In this document: positions 8,448 to 16,647 of the stretch, one piece after another
Layout: every line of letters starts with the position of its first letter
How positions within the stretch are numbered: the stretch's first letter is position 1
Assembly: GCA_905234515.1 (NCBI GenBank)
Contig: CAJOIN010000001.1
Span: 1 to 46,343, forward strand
Reading direction: 5' to 3'
Source: an uncultured Selenomonas sp.
GTDB taxonomy: Bacteria > Bacillota > Negativicutes > Selenomonadales > Selenomonadaceae
DNA: 46,343 bases
The notes under the pieces: model-generated
What the model was told of the DNA's origin: nothing
The model's database searches: none
The model's input: the letters and a program-made list of their open reading frames with translations, nothing else
Program-made: the position numbers and the translations under genes

Positions 8448-9791
8448 TCAGTCTTCCAGCACAACTTCCAGCTCTTCCAATGATTTCTGCTTGCTCTCCT
8501 GACCCAAGGCCAGCACCACAGCAGAGATAATCACAAATACAGAAGCGAACATAAAGAAAATGCTGTTCATGCCGAAGCTGGCGGCAATCATAACACCTAC
8601 CAGCATAGGAGCCAGCATGCCTCCGATGCGGCCGAAGCCTGCGGCCCAGCCGCTGCCAAGAGCACGCATGGCAGTAGGATACTGTTCCGGAGTATAGGTG
8701 TAGATAACTCCCCAAGCTCCTAAGTTAAAGAAGCTCATGGAAGCTCCCCAGGCCAGCAGGGTCTCCGAGGAGGATGCGTTGCCGAAGAAGAAGCTGCATA
8801 CACCACTCATTAGCAGGAACAGGGACAGGGTGTACTTGCGGCCGATGACCTCCACCAAATAGGCGGCGGCAAAGTAGCCAGGGAGCTGAGCCAAGGTCAT
8901 AAGCAGTACATACTCAAAGGTCTTCACCACTGCAAAGCCCTGGGCAAAGACGATGGAAGGCAGCCACATGAAGATGCCATAGTAGCTGAAGACAATACCA
9001 AACCAAGCCAGCCAGAGCATCATAGTACGCAGGCGGAACTGGCGGCTCCAAAGCTTGGTGAAATGGGGAATTTCCTCCTTGACCTGACCCTTTTCCAAAG
9101 GAGTGAGTTCACCTGCAAAAGGCTGGCTGATCACTTTCAGTTTCTTTTCCAGGCTAAGGATGATTTCCTTGGCTTCCTCCACCTTGTTGTGGGCTAAAAG
9201 ATAGCGCACGGACTCAGGCATGTGCAAGCGAATAAGGAAGACATAGAGCGCGGGCAGGGTACCGATGATGAAGGCAATCTGCCAACCGAAGCGGGGAATA
9301 AGCAGGTAGGCGATGCAGGCAGCCACCAGCCAGCCAAGAGCCCAGAAGCTTTCAAGCAGCACAATGAACCTGCCCCTCAGATGGGAGGGAGCATACTCAC
9401 TCATAAGGGTAGCTGCCACTGGCAGCTCTCCTCCCAGTCCAAAGCCTACCAGGAAACGGAAGAACAGCAGGGACTCATAGCTCCAGGACAGGGCGCACAT
9501 GCCTGTGGAAAGGCTATAAAGCAGAACCGTAATGGAGAAGACCTTCTTGCGCCCAATGCGGTCAGCCAAGGTGCCTGCCAGCACCGCCCCCAGGGCCATG
9601 CCAATGAGGCCGATGGAGCCAATCCAGCCCATCTGGGCAGGCGTCAGGCTCCAGTCCTTGGCCAGCACTGGCAGTACAAAAGCAATTAGCCCTGTGTCCA
9701 TAGAATCAAAAAGCCAGCCCAGGCCGGTCACCGCCAGCAGCTTGTACTGGAAGGAGCCCACCGGTAGCTTTTCCAAGCGTTCAAGAATCAT
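8448..9791 (-). CDS. niaP: MFS transporter, NiaP-like (niacin uptake) type
   Basis: 447-aa, 12-helix major facilitator protein of the inner membrane. It shows the MFS signature in the loop after helix II (GTLADRIGRKKVF), the sugar-porter-like RFLVGFGLGGELPVA motif, and PEQYPTAMRALGSG in the second half. The N-terminal GLGWLFDSMDTGL and the FEYVLLMTLAQLPGYF stretch closely resemble Bacillus NiaP/NaiP as I remember it, making nicotinate uptake the favoured substrate; aromatic-acid or sugar transport are alternatives. The ATG at 9791 follows AAGAGGT; the 36 residues upstream in the track run through the promoter and are not coding. It has its own strong promoter and a dyad in the leader that may bind a repressor. 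Confidence 0.82.
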   Translation of the reverse strand: MILERLEKLPVGSFQYKLLAVTGLGWLFDSMDTGLIAFVLPVLAKDWSLTPAQMGWIGSIGLIGMALGAVLAGTLADRIGRKKVFSITVLLYSLSTGMCALSWSYESLLFFRFLVGFGLGGELPVAATLMSEYAPSHLRGRFIVLLESFWALGWLVAACIAYLLIPRFGWQIAFIIGTLPALYVFLIRLHMPESVRYLLAHNKVEEAKEIILSLEKKLKVISQPFAGELTPLEKGQVKEEIPHFTKLWSRQFRLRTMMLWLAWFGIVFSYYGIFMWLPSIVFAQGFAVVKTFEYVLLMTLAQLPGYFAAAYLVEVIGRKYTLSLFLLMSGVCSFFFGNASSSETLLAWGASMSFFNLGAWGVIYTYTPEQYPTAMRALGSGWAAGFGRIGGMLAPMLVGVMIAASFGMNSIFFMFASVFVIISAVVLALGQESKQKSLEELEVVLED

Positions 9792-9836
9792 TTGATAAGA
9801 CCTCTTTCGTATGGATTTTATAGTAAAGACTTTTCT

Positions 9837-9862
9837 GCTGTCTTGACACCAAGATAAACAGC
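9837..9862 (-). promoter_or_regulatory. Candidate operator in the niaP leader
   Basis: An imperfect dyad with outer arms GCTGT/ACAGC and inner CTTG/CAAG contains TGTCTTGACA (9839-9848 on the + strand). It starts at about +2 relative to the predicted niaP start site, a good place for a repressor. The core resembles my recollection of NiaR (YrxA) sites, which regulate niacin transport genes in Firmicutes; this is unverified. Confidence 0.4.
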
Positions 9863-9870
9863 ATGTCTGC

Positions 9871-9899
9871 ATTGTACTTATCCAAAAAAAATTTGTCAA
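9871..9899 (-). promoter_or_regulatory. Promoter for niaP
   Basis: On the minus strand, a consensus TTGACA (9899-9894) and TACAAT (9876-9871) are separated by exactly 17 bp. It lies 80 bp upstream of the niaP ATG. Confidence 0.88.
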
Positions 9900-9910
9900 G
9901 TCGATTTGCC

Positions 9911-9941
9911 CAAGTTGCTTAATATTTGTATAAGCAACTTG
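9911..9941. repeat. Perfect 11-bp inverted repeat between divergent promoters
   Basis: CAAGTTGCTTA is followed by nine bases and its exact complement TAAGCAACTTG. It sits between the -35 of niaP (9894-9899) and the -35 of the thioesterase promoter (9948-9953), a position typical of a regulator site acting on both genes. No T tract follows, so it is not a terminator. Confidence 0.7.
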
Positions 9942-9947
9942 AACAGA

Positions 9948-9976
9948 TAGACAAGGGGAATCTTGAAGGGTATACT
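9948..9976 (+). promoter_or_regulatory. Promoter for the FlK-like thioesterase
   Basis: TAGACA (9948-9953), a 17-bp spacer and TATACT (9971-9976); each hexamer matches consensus at five of six bases. Confidence 0.72.
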
Positions 9977-10037
9977 AGAGAAGAAAGGACTTAGAATATT
10001 TGCAGCCCACATCCAATTAGCAAAGCGAGGCAGAAAA

Positions 10038-10433
10038 ATGGAACTTACAACGATCAAGCCAGGCATGAAGAACGAAACAGAAGAACGGGTCACAGATGAT
10101 AAAACAGCAGCGTCCATGGGCAGCGGCAGCCTGCCTGTCTATGCTACACCTGCCATGTGCTGTCTGATGGAAAAAGCGGCGGCAGAACTGGCTGAAAAGC
10201 TGATGCCGGAAGGCTGGACTACTGTGGGCGGCTCCCTGGCCATTCAGCACAAAGCCCCCACGCCGGTGGGCGGCACAGTAAGAGCCGAGGCTGAGGTGCT
10301 TGAAGTGAAAGGCCGCCGGATTGCCTACAGGATGGCAGCCTATGACGAAGCCGGCCTCATTGGGGAGGGCAACCATGAGCGCTTTGCTGTAAACAAAGAA
10401 AAGTTCATGGATAAAGCCGCACAGCGTCGCTGA
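10038..10433 (+). CDS. Hotdog-fold thioesterase of the FlK (fluoroacetyl-CoA thioesterase-like) family
   Basis: 131 aa from the ATG at 10038; the track's longer start lies in the leader. It is a single hotdog domain with the FlK-type catalytic set in place: Thr37 and Glu45 in YATPAMCCLMEKAA, and His71 in AIQHKAPTPVG. The spacing of these residues (8 and 26) matches Thr42/Glu50/His76 of FlK as I recall it. Relatives hydrolyse small acyl-CoA thioesters; most are not specific for fluoroacetyl-CoA, which is restricted to fluoroacetate producers. It is monocistronic and divergent from the niaP-like gene. The physiological acyl-CoA is unknown. Confidence 0.85.
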   Translation: MELTTIKPGMKNETEERVTDDKTAASMGSGSLPVYATPAMCCLMEKAAAELAEKLMPEGWTTVGGSLAIQHKAPTPVGGTVRAEAEVLEVKGRRIAYRMAAYDEAGLIGEGNHERFAVNKEKFMDKAAQRR

Positions 10434-10458
10434 AGCTGGTTAAAAGCCTCGCCGCACA

Positions 10459-10487
10459 TTGACGGCGGAGCGGGTAAATGTTAAAAT
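10459..10487 (+). promoter_or_regulatory. Promoter for the yebC-ruvCAB-queH-spoIID-queA operon
   Basis: TTGACG (10459-10464), a 17-bp spacer and TAAAAT (10482-10487), 37 bp upstream of the yebC ATG. AAGGAG precedes the ATG. Confidence 0.78.
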
Positions 10488-10524
10488 ATGAAAGTTAGTA
10501 ACTAAAAAGGAGCGGTGTTCTTTT

Positions 10525-11256
10525 ATGTCAGGACATTCTAAATGGGCCAACATCAAGCGGAAGAAGGGCGCAAATGACGCTATCCGCGGCAAGATTACGA
10601 CGAAGATTGGCCGTGAAATCACTATAGCTGTACGCATGGGCGGCGGTGACCCCACCGGCAACATGCGCCTGAAGCTGGCCCTTTCCAAGGCCAAGGCCAA
10701 CAACATTCCCAAGGATAACATCAACCGTGCCATCCAGAAGGGTCTGGGGACTACGGAAGGCAGCAACTACGAAGAGCTTATGTACGAAGGCTACGGTCCC
10801 GGCGGCACCGCCGTTATGCTGGACATCCTTACGGATAACCGCAACCGTACCGCTGCTGATGTGCGCCATCTCTTCTCCAAATACGGCGGCAACCTGGGCC
10901 AGGATGGCTGCGTAGCCTGGATGTTCAAGAAGAAGGCAGTATTCCTCGTTGAAAAAGAAACCTTCGATGATGAGGATGCTCTCATGGAAATCGTCCTGGA
11001 GGCTGGAGCCGAGGATATGAAGGTAGAGGACGAAGTCTTTGAGATTACGGCTGAGCCTGAAGCCTTTGACGACATTGAAGCTGCTTTAGCAGAAAAAGGT
11101 ATTGAAACTGCTTCTGCTGAGGTTACCATGGTACCTGACAACACGGTTAGTCTGGCAGGCAAGGATGCAGAAAAGATGCAGACTCTCATTGATGCTCTGG
11201 AAGAGAATGATGATATCCAGAATGTCTACAGCAACTATGAGACTGACGAAGACTAA
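10525..11256 (+). CDS. yebC: YebC/TACO1 family protein
   Basis: 243 aa, full length. The family N-terminus is unmistakable (MSGHSKWANIKRKKGANDAIRGK), and the acidic second and third domains follow (VTMVPDNTVSLAG, ending NVYSNYETDED). The family was first described as transcription regulators, and newer work assigns many members to translation of proline-rich or otherwise stalling stretches on the ribosome. It heads the Holliday-junction operon, as in many bacteria (yebC-ruvC-ruvA-ruvB). A GC-rich hairpin lies between it and ruvC and may reduce readthrough. Confidence 0.97.
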   Translation: MSGHSKWANIKRKKGANDAIRGKITTKIGREITIAVRMGGGDPTGNMRLKLALSKAKANNIPKDNINRAIQKGLGTTEGSNYEELMYEGYGPGGTAVMLDILTDNRNRTAADVRHLFSKYGGNLGQDGCVAWMFKKKAVFLVEKETFDDEDALMEIVLEAGAEDMKVEDEVFEITAEPEAFDDIEAALAEKGIETASAEVTMVPDNTVSLAGKDAEKMQTLIDALEENDDIQNVYSNYETDED

Positions 11257-11278
11257 TTGATTAACTGATATATGACAG

Positions 11279-11299
11279 AGGCGGCCGTCTTGGCCGCCT
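11279..11299 (+). terminator. GC-rich hairpin between yebC and ruvC, possible attenuator
   Basis: AGGCGGCC and GGCCGCCT form an 8-bp stem with a five-base loop. The following GTGTTGTATTT is only a weak T tract, so partial termination or mRNA processing is more likely than a full stop. Confidence 0.5.
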
Positions 11300-11323
11300 G
11301 TGTTGTATTTACATGGAGAAATT

Positions 11324-11821
11324 ATGTTAGCATTAGGAATCGACCCTGGCACTGCTATCTGCGGCTACGGTTTTGTGGAACAAGTAGGCAGCCGGCTGGT
11401 ACCAAGAGACTACGGCGCCATCACCACCAGTCCCAAGATGCGTATGGAGGACCGTCTGCTGAAACTTTATGAAGGACTTGAAGCCCTTATTCAGCAGCAT
11501 AAGCCTGATGTCATGGGAGTAGAGCAGCTTTTCTTCAACCGCAATGTCACTACGGCCATACCTGTGGGACAGGCCAGGGGCATCGTGCTGCTTTCTGCTG
11601 CCAAAAACGGGGTGCAGCTGGTGGAACACACCCCCCTGCAGGTAAAACAGTCTGTTACAGGCTATGGCAAAGCCACCAAGGAGCAGGTAATCTACATGGT
11701 CACCAAACTCCTGAACCTGCCTAAGCCCCCACATCCAGATGACACTGCTGACGCCCTGGCTGTTGCCATCTGCACCACCCATTGCATGAACAGCATTGCC
11801 TGGCGCAACAAACTCGGTTAA
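11324..11821 (+). CDS. ruvC: Holliday junction endonuclease RuvC
   Basis: Resolves four-way junctions by paired nicks, together with RuvAB. 165 aa from the ATG at 11324, which follows ATGGAGAA; the track's GTG eight codons earlier overlaps the hairpin. The four acidic residues of the RNase H-like active site are all present: Asp7 (LGIDPGT), Glu67 (MGVEQLFF), Asp140 and Asp143 (PDDTADALAVAI). ruvA follows after 27 bp. Confidence 0.97.
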   Translation: MLALGIDPGTAICGYGFVEQVGSRLVPRDYGAITTSPKMRMEDRLLKLYEGLEALIQQHKPDVMGVEQLFFNRNVTTAIPVGQARGIVLLSAAKNGVQLVEHTPLQVKQSVTGYGKATKEQVIYMVTKLLNLPKPPHPDDTADALAVAICTTHCMNSIAWRNKLG

Positions 11822-11848
11822 CATACTATATACAGTAAAGGACACGGT

Positions 11849-12442
11849 ATGATTGGCTATTTAAGAGGAAAAGTTACATATCTGCTGATAGATTACGCCA
11901 TACTTGATGTACAGGGTGTTGGCTATCGTCTGTTTATCTCCGAAGCCACCCGCAGGGAACTGCGCCTCAATGAAGAGACTCAGCTTTTTACCTATCTTAG
12001 TGTACGAGAAGATGCACTACAGCTCTATGGTTTTTACACCCAAAAGGAATACGATATCTTTCAGCTGTTGATTTCGGTATCAGGCATAGGGCCCAAAGTA
12101 GCCCTTGGTATGCTTTCCCATATCAGTGTGGAAAGTCTCTGTCATGCCATTATCAACAAGCAGGCTTCCATTCTCACCAAACTGCCAGGGATTGGCAAGA
12201 AATCTGCAGAACGACTGATTCTGGAACTAAAGGATAAGGTATCCTGCGACGGTGGGGAAGAGGAGCAGCTGCTTCTTACCAATGAGGATGAAGTGGCTGA
12301 TGACAAGCTGTCCGAAGCTCAGGCTGCCCTTATGGCCCTTGGTTATGCCCAGGCGGAGATAACCCCGGCCCTCAAGCAGGCAGCCCGTGGCAAGGACACT
12401 TCAGAAATCATCAAACTGGCCCTTAAGTATTTGAGCAAATAA
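11849..12442 (+). CDS. ruvA: Holliday junction branch migration protein RuvA
   Basis: Binds the four-way junction as a tetramer and loads RuvB. 197 aa, normal length. The N-terminal OB-fold begins MIGYLRGKV and is followed by two helix-hairpin-helix motifs (ISVSGIGPKVAL and LTKLPGIGKKSAERL). After an acidic flexible linker (DGGEEEQLLLTNEDEVADD), a C-terminal domain III contacts RuvB (EAQAALMALGYAQAEI). It lies between ruvC and ruvB with short gaps. Confidence 0.97.
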   Translation: MIGYLRGKVTYLLIDYAILDVQGVGYRLFISEATRRELRLNEETQLFTYLSVREDALQLYGFYTQKEYDIFQLLISVSGIGPKVALGMLSHISVESLCHAIINKQASILTKLPGIGKKSAERLILELKDKVSCDGGEEEQLLLTNEDEVADDKLSEAQAALMALGYAQAEITPALKQAARGKDTSEIIKLALKYLSK

Positions 12443-12466
12443 TCAAGGGTCCAAGGAGGAGCAGGT

Positions 12467-13492
12467 TTGGAAGATTTTAACGATATTGACATAGATGACA
12501 GCCGTATCGTATCCATGGGGGAACAGCAGACAGATGATTGGCAGTACAGCCTGCGTCCCAGAAAGCTGAATGAATATATAGGCCAGGACAAAGCCAAGGA
12601 TAATCTTGATATTTTCATTAAGGCTGCCTTGTCCAGGGGAGAGGCACTTGACCATGTGCTGCTTTATGGGCCGCCTGGTCTTGGGAAAACCACCCTGGCC
12701 GGCATCATTGCCAATGAGCTCGGGGTTAACTTCCGACAGACTTCGGGGCCTGCCATAGAGCGACAGGGAGATTTGGCTGCCCTGCTCACCAACCTGCAGG
12801 AACGTGATGTGCTCTTCATTGATGAGATACACCGCCTGTCCCGCAGTGTGGAGGAAGTGCTGTATTCTGCCATGGAAGACTATGCCCTGGATATTATTAT
12901 AGGCAAAGGACCTAGTGCCCGTTCCATCCGTTTGGATATAGCCCCGTTCACCCTCATTGGAGCCACCACCAAAGCGGGGGCCTTAGCGCCGCCTCTCAGA
13001 GACCGCTTTGGCGTCATTTCCCGTTTGGAATACTACACGCCAGAGGCTTTGGTGCACATTGTGAAGCGGGCGGCTGAAATATTAGAAATTCCCATTGAGG
13101 ATCAGGGAGCCCTGGAGATTGCCCGTCGTTCCCGGGGAACCCCACGCATTGCCAACCGCCTGCTGAAGCGGGTTAGGGATGTGGCCCAGATTGAAGGCAA
13201 TGGCATCATTACCAACGAAATTGCTGATAAGGCTCTGCGTATGCTGGAAGTTGATAAAGTTGGGCTTGACCATACTGACAGGCGCATGCTCGCTACCATG
13301 ATCAAGAAATTCGGTGGCGGGCCGGTAGGGCTTGATACCCTGGCTGCGGCCATCAGTGAAGCCACAGATACCATCGAAGATGTTTACGAGCCCTTTCTCA
13401 TACAGCAGGGCTTCATTAACCGCACCCCCAGGGGACGTGTGGTAACCAAAGCTGGTTATGACCATCTGGGTATACCATATCCGGCAGATTGA
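12467..13492 (+). CDS. ruvB: Holliday junction branch migration ATPase RuvB
   Basis: AAA+ hexameric motor that drives branch migration with RuvA. 341 aa. It shows Walker [10 protein letters not shown], Walker [11 protein letters not shown], sensor 1 LIGATTKAG with the arginine-finger region PLRDRFGVI, and a C-terminal winged helix ending in [18 protein letters not shown]. The start is TTG at 12467, preceded by AAGGAGGAG; no usable ATG exists in frame nearby. Confidence 0.97.
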   Translation: MEDFNDIDIDDSRIVSMGEQQTDDWQYSLRPRKLNEYIGQDKAKDNLDIFIKAALSRGEALDHVLLYGPPGLGKTTLAGIIANELGVNFRQTSGPAIERQGDLAALLTNLQERDVLFIDEIHRLSRSVEEVLYSAMEDYALDIIIGKGPSARSIRLDIAPFTLIGATTKAGALAPPLRDRFGVISRLEYYTPEALVHIVKRAAEILEIPIEDQGALEIARRSRGTPRIANRLLKRVRDVAQIEGNGIITNEIADKALRMLEVDKVGLDHTDRRMLATMIKKFGGGPVGLDTLAAAISEATDTIEDVYEPFLIQQGFINRTPRGRVVTKAGYDHLGIPYPAD

Positions 13493-13502
13493 GGTGAAGA
13501 TT

Positions 13503-14114
13503 TTGAAACTGCTTTTACACATGTGCTGCGGCCCCTGTTCCTGCTATCCAGTGAAGAAACTGCGTGAAAATGGCATTGAACCGGTAGGATATTTCTTCAA
13601 CCCCAATATTCATCCCTACAAGGAGTGGGAGCAGCGCCTGTCAACTGCCAAAAAGTTTGCAGAAAAAGTTGGCATGGAGATTCACACTGATGAAAACTAT
13701 CGTTTGCGTGAATTCTTAAAGAAGGCATTGCCTGCCGAAGCAATGCCCAACGGGCGCTGTACTATGTGCTATACTTGGCGTTTAGAGCAAACCGCAAAAT
13801 TTGCGGCAGAGCAGGGCTTCGATGCTTTTACCTCTACATTGTTTTACAGCATCTATCAGCAGCATGATTTGATGCGCAGAACTGCCGAACATTTCGCCTT
13901 AAAGTATGACGTGAAATTTTACTATGAGGATTTCCGCCCCGGCTGGCAGGAAGGCATAGATATCAGCCATGAACTGGAACTCTATCGCCAGCCATATTGC
14001 GGCTGCATATTCTCCGAGGAAGAACGATATTCTAAGGCCATTCGCAAGGCCCGTAAAAAGGAGAACAAAGCCAAAAAGCGCGCCCGTCTGGCGGCTGAAG
14101 CCGCTTCTGTCTAG
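13503..14114 (+). CDS. queH: Epoxyqueuosine reductase QueH
   Basis: Catalyses the last step of queuosine synthesis in tRNA, reducing epoxyqueuosine; it is the non-cobalamin alternative to QueG. About 203 aa (formerly DUF208). The cysteine pattern is complete: HMCCGPCSCYP at the N-terminus, GRCTMCYTWRLE in the middle and QPYCGCIFSEEERY near the end, consistent with the iron-sulfur and metal sites of the family. The start is taken as TTG at 13503 with GAGGTGA upstream; the ORF track start at 13458 lies inside ruvB. A Lys/Arg-rich tail follows the domain. It sits between ruvB and the SpoIID-like gene in the same operon as queA. Confidence 0.93.
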   Translation: MKLLLHMCCGPCSCYPVKKLRENGIEPVGYFFNPNIHPYKEWEQRLSTAKKFAEKVGMEIHTDENYRLREFLKKALPAEAMPNGRCTMCYTWRLEQTAKFAAEQGFDAFTSTLFYSIYQQHDLMRRTAEHFALKYDVKFYYEDFRPGWQEGIDISHELELYRQPYCGCIFSEEERYSKAIRKARKKENKAKKRARLAAEAASV

Positions 14115-14128
14115 AGAGGAGCCACACC

Positions 14129-15292
14129 ATGAAAGCCATGAAATTGATGCTTGTCTGTCTGTTAGCTCTGTTTATCATGCTTCCCCAGGCGGCTGAAGCT
14201 GCCTGGCAGCCTCAGCTTGCCATAGGCCTGGAAAAGGGCCATGAAGCCATTAACATCAGGCTGCCTCAGGGCGGACAGGCCTGCCTTGGCACCAGCAGCA
14301 AACCTGTCAAGGAGTTTTCCGCCGGCAGCCAGCTGAGCATTACCTGCCGTGGCGGCCACTTGCTTCTCAATGGCAAGCAGATGAAAGGCTCTGAAATCAT
14401 CATCAAGGCCGGCGCTGGACAGGAGCAGCAGAATTACTATTTCACCTTTAACCAGAACGATTACCGTGGGTCTGCCAAGGTCATCATTAAAAATGGCAAG
14501 CTAACCCTTATCAATCTCATAGATACAGAGGATTACCTGGCAGGGGTGGTACCAGAGGAAATGCCCTCAAGTTGGCACAAAGAGGCCCTCAAAGCCCAGG
14601 CTCTGGCTGCCCGAACCTATGCCCTGCAAAATCGTGGGCGCCATGAAGCAGATGGTTTTGACTTGTGCAGCAACACCCATTGCCAACAGTATCTGGGCAT
14701 GAAATCAGAAACCCAGGCTGCCACCAAGGCACTTGAAGACACCAGAGGCGAAGTGCTGGTTTACCAAGGACAGCTCATCGAAGCCCTTTTTCATACGGAT
14801 TCGGGGGGCATGACAGAAAACAGTGAGGATGTCTGGGGCAGCCATCTGCCATACCTGCGGGCTGCTGAAGAAGCTGAAAAATATACCAAAGCCTGGAAAA
14901 ACACCTTCAACGCAGAACGTATAGCCTCTCTGGTCAGCAAGCAGGGGGGGAAAGACATAGGTGAACTAAAGGAAATAAGGCTCTCTACCCTTAAGATTGG
15001 CAAATCTGCCAAGGACCGCTCCGCTTCAGGGCGCGTGAAACAGGCTGTATTCGTGGGGAGAAAGGGCCAGGTTACCATCAGCGGCAATGACCTGCGCAGC
15101 CTGCTGGGCCTTCGCAGCACTATGTTCAACATGGTACTGAAGCATAAGCAGGTCCTGGTGGAAGGATACGGCTGGGGCCATGGCCTGGGCATGTCTCAAA
15201 GGGGGGCCAAGGCATTGGCTGAAAGAAACAAGACCTACTCAGAGATTCTCTTTCATTATTACCAGAACACAGCCATAAAAAAACTCTATTGA
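14129..15292 (+). CDS. SpoIID/LytB-domain protein (peptidoglycan lytic enzyme-like)
   Basis: 387 aa, secreted: a clear signal peptide ends near AEA-AW. The SpoIID domain occupies about residues 120-380, with the signature EDYLAGVVPEEMPSSWHKEALKAQALAARTYAL, the HTDSGGMTENSEDVWG motif, and a C-terminal GYGWGHGLGMSQRGAKALA. In Bacillus, SpoIID is a lytic transglycosylase acting on denuded glycan during engulfment. Here the copy lies in the ruv-que operon, not in a spore cluster, as I recall for other Negativicutes and Clostridia, so a vegetative cell-wall role is plausible. Whether this strain sporulates cannot be judged from the window. Confidence 0.9.
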   Translation: MKAMKLMLVCLLALFIMLPQAAEAAWQPQLAIGLEKGHEAINIRLPQGGQACLGTSSKPVKEFSAGSQLSITCRGGHLLLNGKQMKGSEIIIKAGAGQEQQNYYFTFNQNDYRGSAKVIIKNGKLTLINLIDTEDYLAGVVPEEMPSSWHKEALKAQALAARTYALQNRGRHEADGFDLCSNTHCQQYLGMKSETQAATKALEDTRGEVLVYQGQLIEALFHTDSGGMTENSEDVWGSHLPYLRAAEEAEKYTKAWKNTFNAERIASLVSKQGGKDIGELKEIRLSTLKIGKSAKDRSASGRVKQAVFVGRKGQVTISGNDLRSLLGLRSTMFNMVLKHKQVLVEGYGWGHGLGMSQRGAKALAERNKTYSEILFHYYQNTAIKKLY

Positions 15293-15318
15293 TTTGTTTA
15301 TAAAGAAGGACTTTAAGC

Positions 15319-16401
15319 ATGTTTTTATCTGATTTTGATTATGACCTGCCAGAGGAGCGCATTGCCCAGACACCAGTGGAACCACGCAATGCCTCAAGGA
15401 TGATGGTACTGGATCCCCAGGAAAAATCCATTGAGCACAAGCATTTTTATGACCTGAAAGAATTTCTTGTGCCAGGTGACACTCTGATTTTCAATGATAC
15501 GCGTGTTCTACCCGCCCGCCTGATTGGACACCGGGCCCAAACTGGCGGCAAGGTAGAAGTTTTCCTGCTGCGCCGTATTGATGCCACCCATTGGGAAACT
15601 TTGGTAAAGCCCGGCAAAAAAGCTAAGCCTGGCAATGAGATTGAATTCAGCGAAGAACTTTCCTGTGTGGTTACTGAGCATACAGACTTTGGCGGCCGTA
15701 TTGTGGAGTTTAAGTTCAACGGAGTATTTGAAGAAATCCTCGACCGCCTGGGAGAAACGCCCCTGCCTCCCTACATCCACGAAAAACTGGAGGATAAGGA
15801 ACGCTATCAGACAGTTTACAACCGAGAAGAAGGCTCTGCCGCAGCACCTACAGCCGGACTGCATTTCACCAAGGAGCAGATGCAGGAATTGAAAGATATG
15901 GGTGTAAATCTTGGTTTTGTAACTTTACATGTAGGCCTGGGCACTTTCCGTCCGGTAAGTGTGGATAATATTGAAGAGCATGAAATGCACAAGGAGTATT
16001 ATTCTATTCCTGCAGAGACTGCTGAACTTATAAAGGCAACCAAGGCTTCCGGCCATCGTGTTATTGCCGTGGGGACCACTTCCATCAGGACCCTGGAATC
16101 TGCAGCTACAGGTTTTAATGAAATCCAGGGCAAAAGTGGCTGGACCCAGATTTTCATCTACCCCGGCTATGATTTCAAGATTGTGGATGCCATCATCACC
16201 AATTTCCATCTGCCAAAATCCACCCTTATTATGCTCATAAGCGCCTTTGCAGGCAGGAACTTCATTCTTAATGCTTACAAGACAGCTGTGGAGGATAAAT
16301 ACCGTTTCTTCTCCTTTGGGGATTCTATGTTTATCCAGCGCAGGCAGCCAGATAGCGAACGTGACACAGAACTAAAAGAACTTGAGGCCTCTCACCAATA
16401 A
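15319..16401 (+). CDS. queA: S-adenosylmethionine:tRNA ribosyltransferase-isomerase QueA
   Basis: Transfers the ribosyl part of SAM to preQ1 in tRNA to make epoxyqueuosine. 360 aa, slightly longer than usual because of a polar tail after the conserved FGDSMFI. Family signatures seen: the N-terminal [39 protein letters not shown], and [11 protein letters not shown]-like and [18 protein letters not shown] blocks. Its product is the substrate of QueH encoded two genes upstream. The usual downstream neighbour tgt is not here; a terminator follows. Confidence 0.97.
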   Translation: MFLSDFDYDLPEERIAQTPVEPRNASRMMVLDPQEKSIEHKHFYDLKEFLVPGDTLIFNDTRVLPARLIGHRAQTGGKVEVFLLRRIDATHWETLVKPGKKAKPGNEIEFSEELSCVVTEHTDFGGRIVEFKFNGVFEEILDRLGETPLPPYIHEKLEDKERYQTVYNREEGSAAAPTAGLHFTKEQMQELKDMGVNLGFVTLHVGLGTFRPVSVDNIEEHEMHKEYYSIPAETAELIKATKASGHRVIAVGTTSIRTLESAATGFNEIQGKSGWTQIFIYPGYDFKIVDAIITNFHLPKSTLIMLISAFAGRNFILNAYKTAVEDKYRFFSFGDSMFIQRRQPDSERDTELKELEASHQ

Positions 16402-16422
16402 ACCAACTATAGCGGATATTTT

Positions 16423-16455
16423 AAACGGCAGGACAGCAAATCCCGCCGTTTTCTT
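16423..16455 (+). terminator. Terminator after queA
   Basis: AAACGGC pairs with GCCGTTT, extended by GGA/TCC across a mismatch, and is followed by TTTTCTT. It closes the yebC-queA operon. Confidence 0.8.
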
Positions 16456-16472
16456 ATAGGTCATTGTTCAAG

Positions 16473-16509
16473 TTTTACCTGTGGCAAACCTTGAACAATG
16501 GCGTTATAA
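16473..16509 (+). repeat. Direct repeat copy 1 (promoter-like block)
   Basis: 37 bp, identical to 16611-16647 at 33 of 37 positions, sharing the run TTGAACAATGGCGTTATAA. Here the hexamers have decayed to GTGGCA and TATAAC. Its right part also pairs with CATTGTTCAAG at 16462-16472 to form a perfect 11-bp hairpin. Confidence 0.75.
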
Positions 16510-16600
16510 CGAGGAAGAAGATGTCCCCCACCTCTGCAGGTTGGGGGAGCTCATCGCATAACAGGCGGCGAGCATATATCTCCCGCCTCGTTGAAACGCT
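16501..16600. other. Hairpin-rich spacer between the two repeat copies
   Basis: The 295-bp gap between queA and uvrC holds no convincing gene. Between the repeat copies are two further stems: CCCCCACCT with AGGTTGGGGG (16525-16547) and AGGCGG with CCGCCT (16563-16588). They have no T tracts. A structured leader RNA is possible if transcription begins at copy 1, but no known RNA family is recognised. Confidence 0.4.
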
Positions 16601-16610
16601 AATTGGAGGA

Positions 16611-16647
16611 TTTTGCCTTTGGCAAAATTTGAACAATGGCGTTATAA
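16611..16647 (+). repeat. Direct repeat copy 2
   Basis: Second copy of the 37-bp block, offset by 138 bp. It contains a small perfect stem, ATTTTGCC/GGCAAAAT, not present in copy 1, and the best promoter upstream of uvrC. Confidence 0.75.

Noticed and set aside
16525-16588. CRISPR-like or IS remnant between queA and uvrC
   Set aside because: Only two copies of a promoter-containing block, no regular spacers, no transposase fragment and no terminal inverted repeats.
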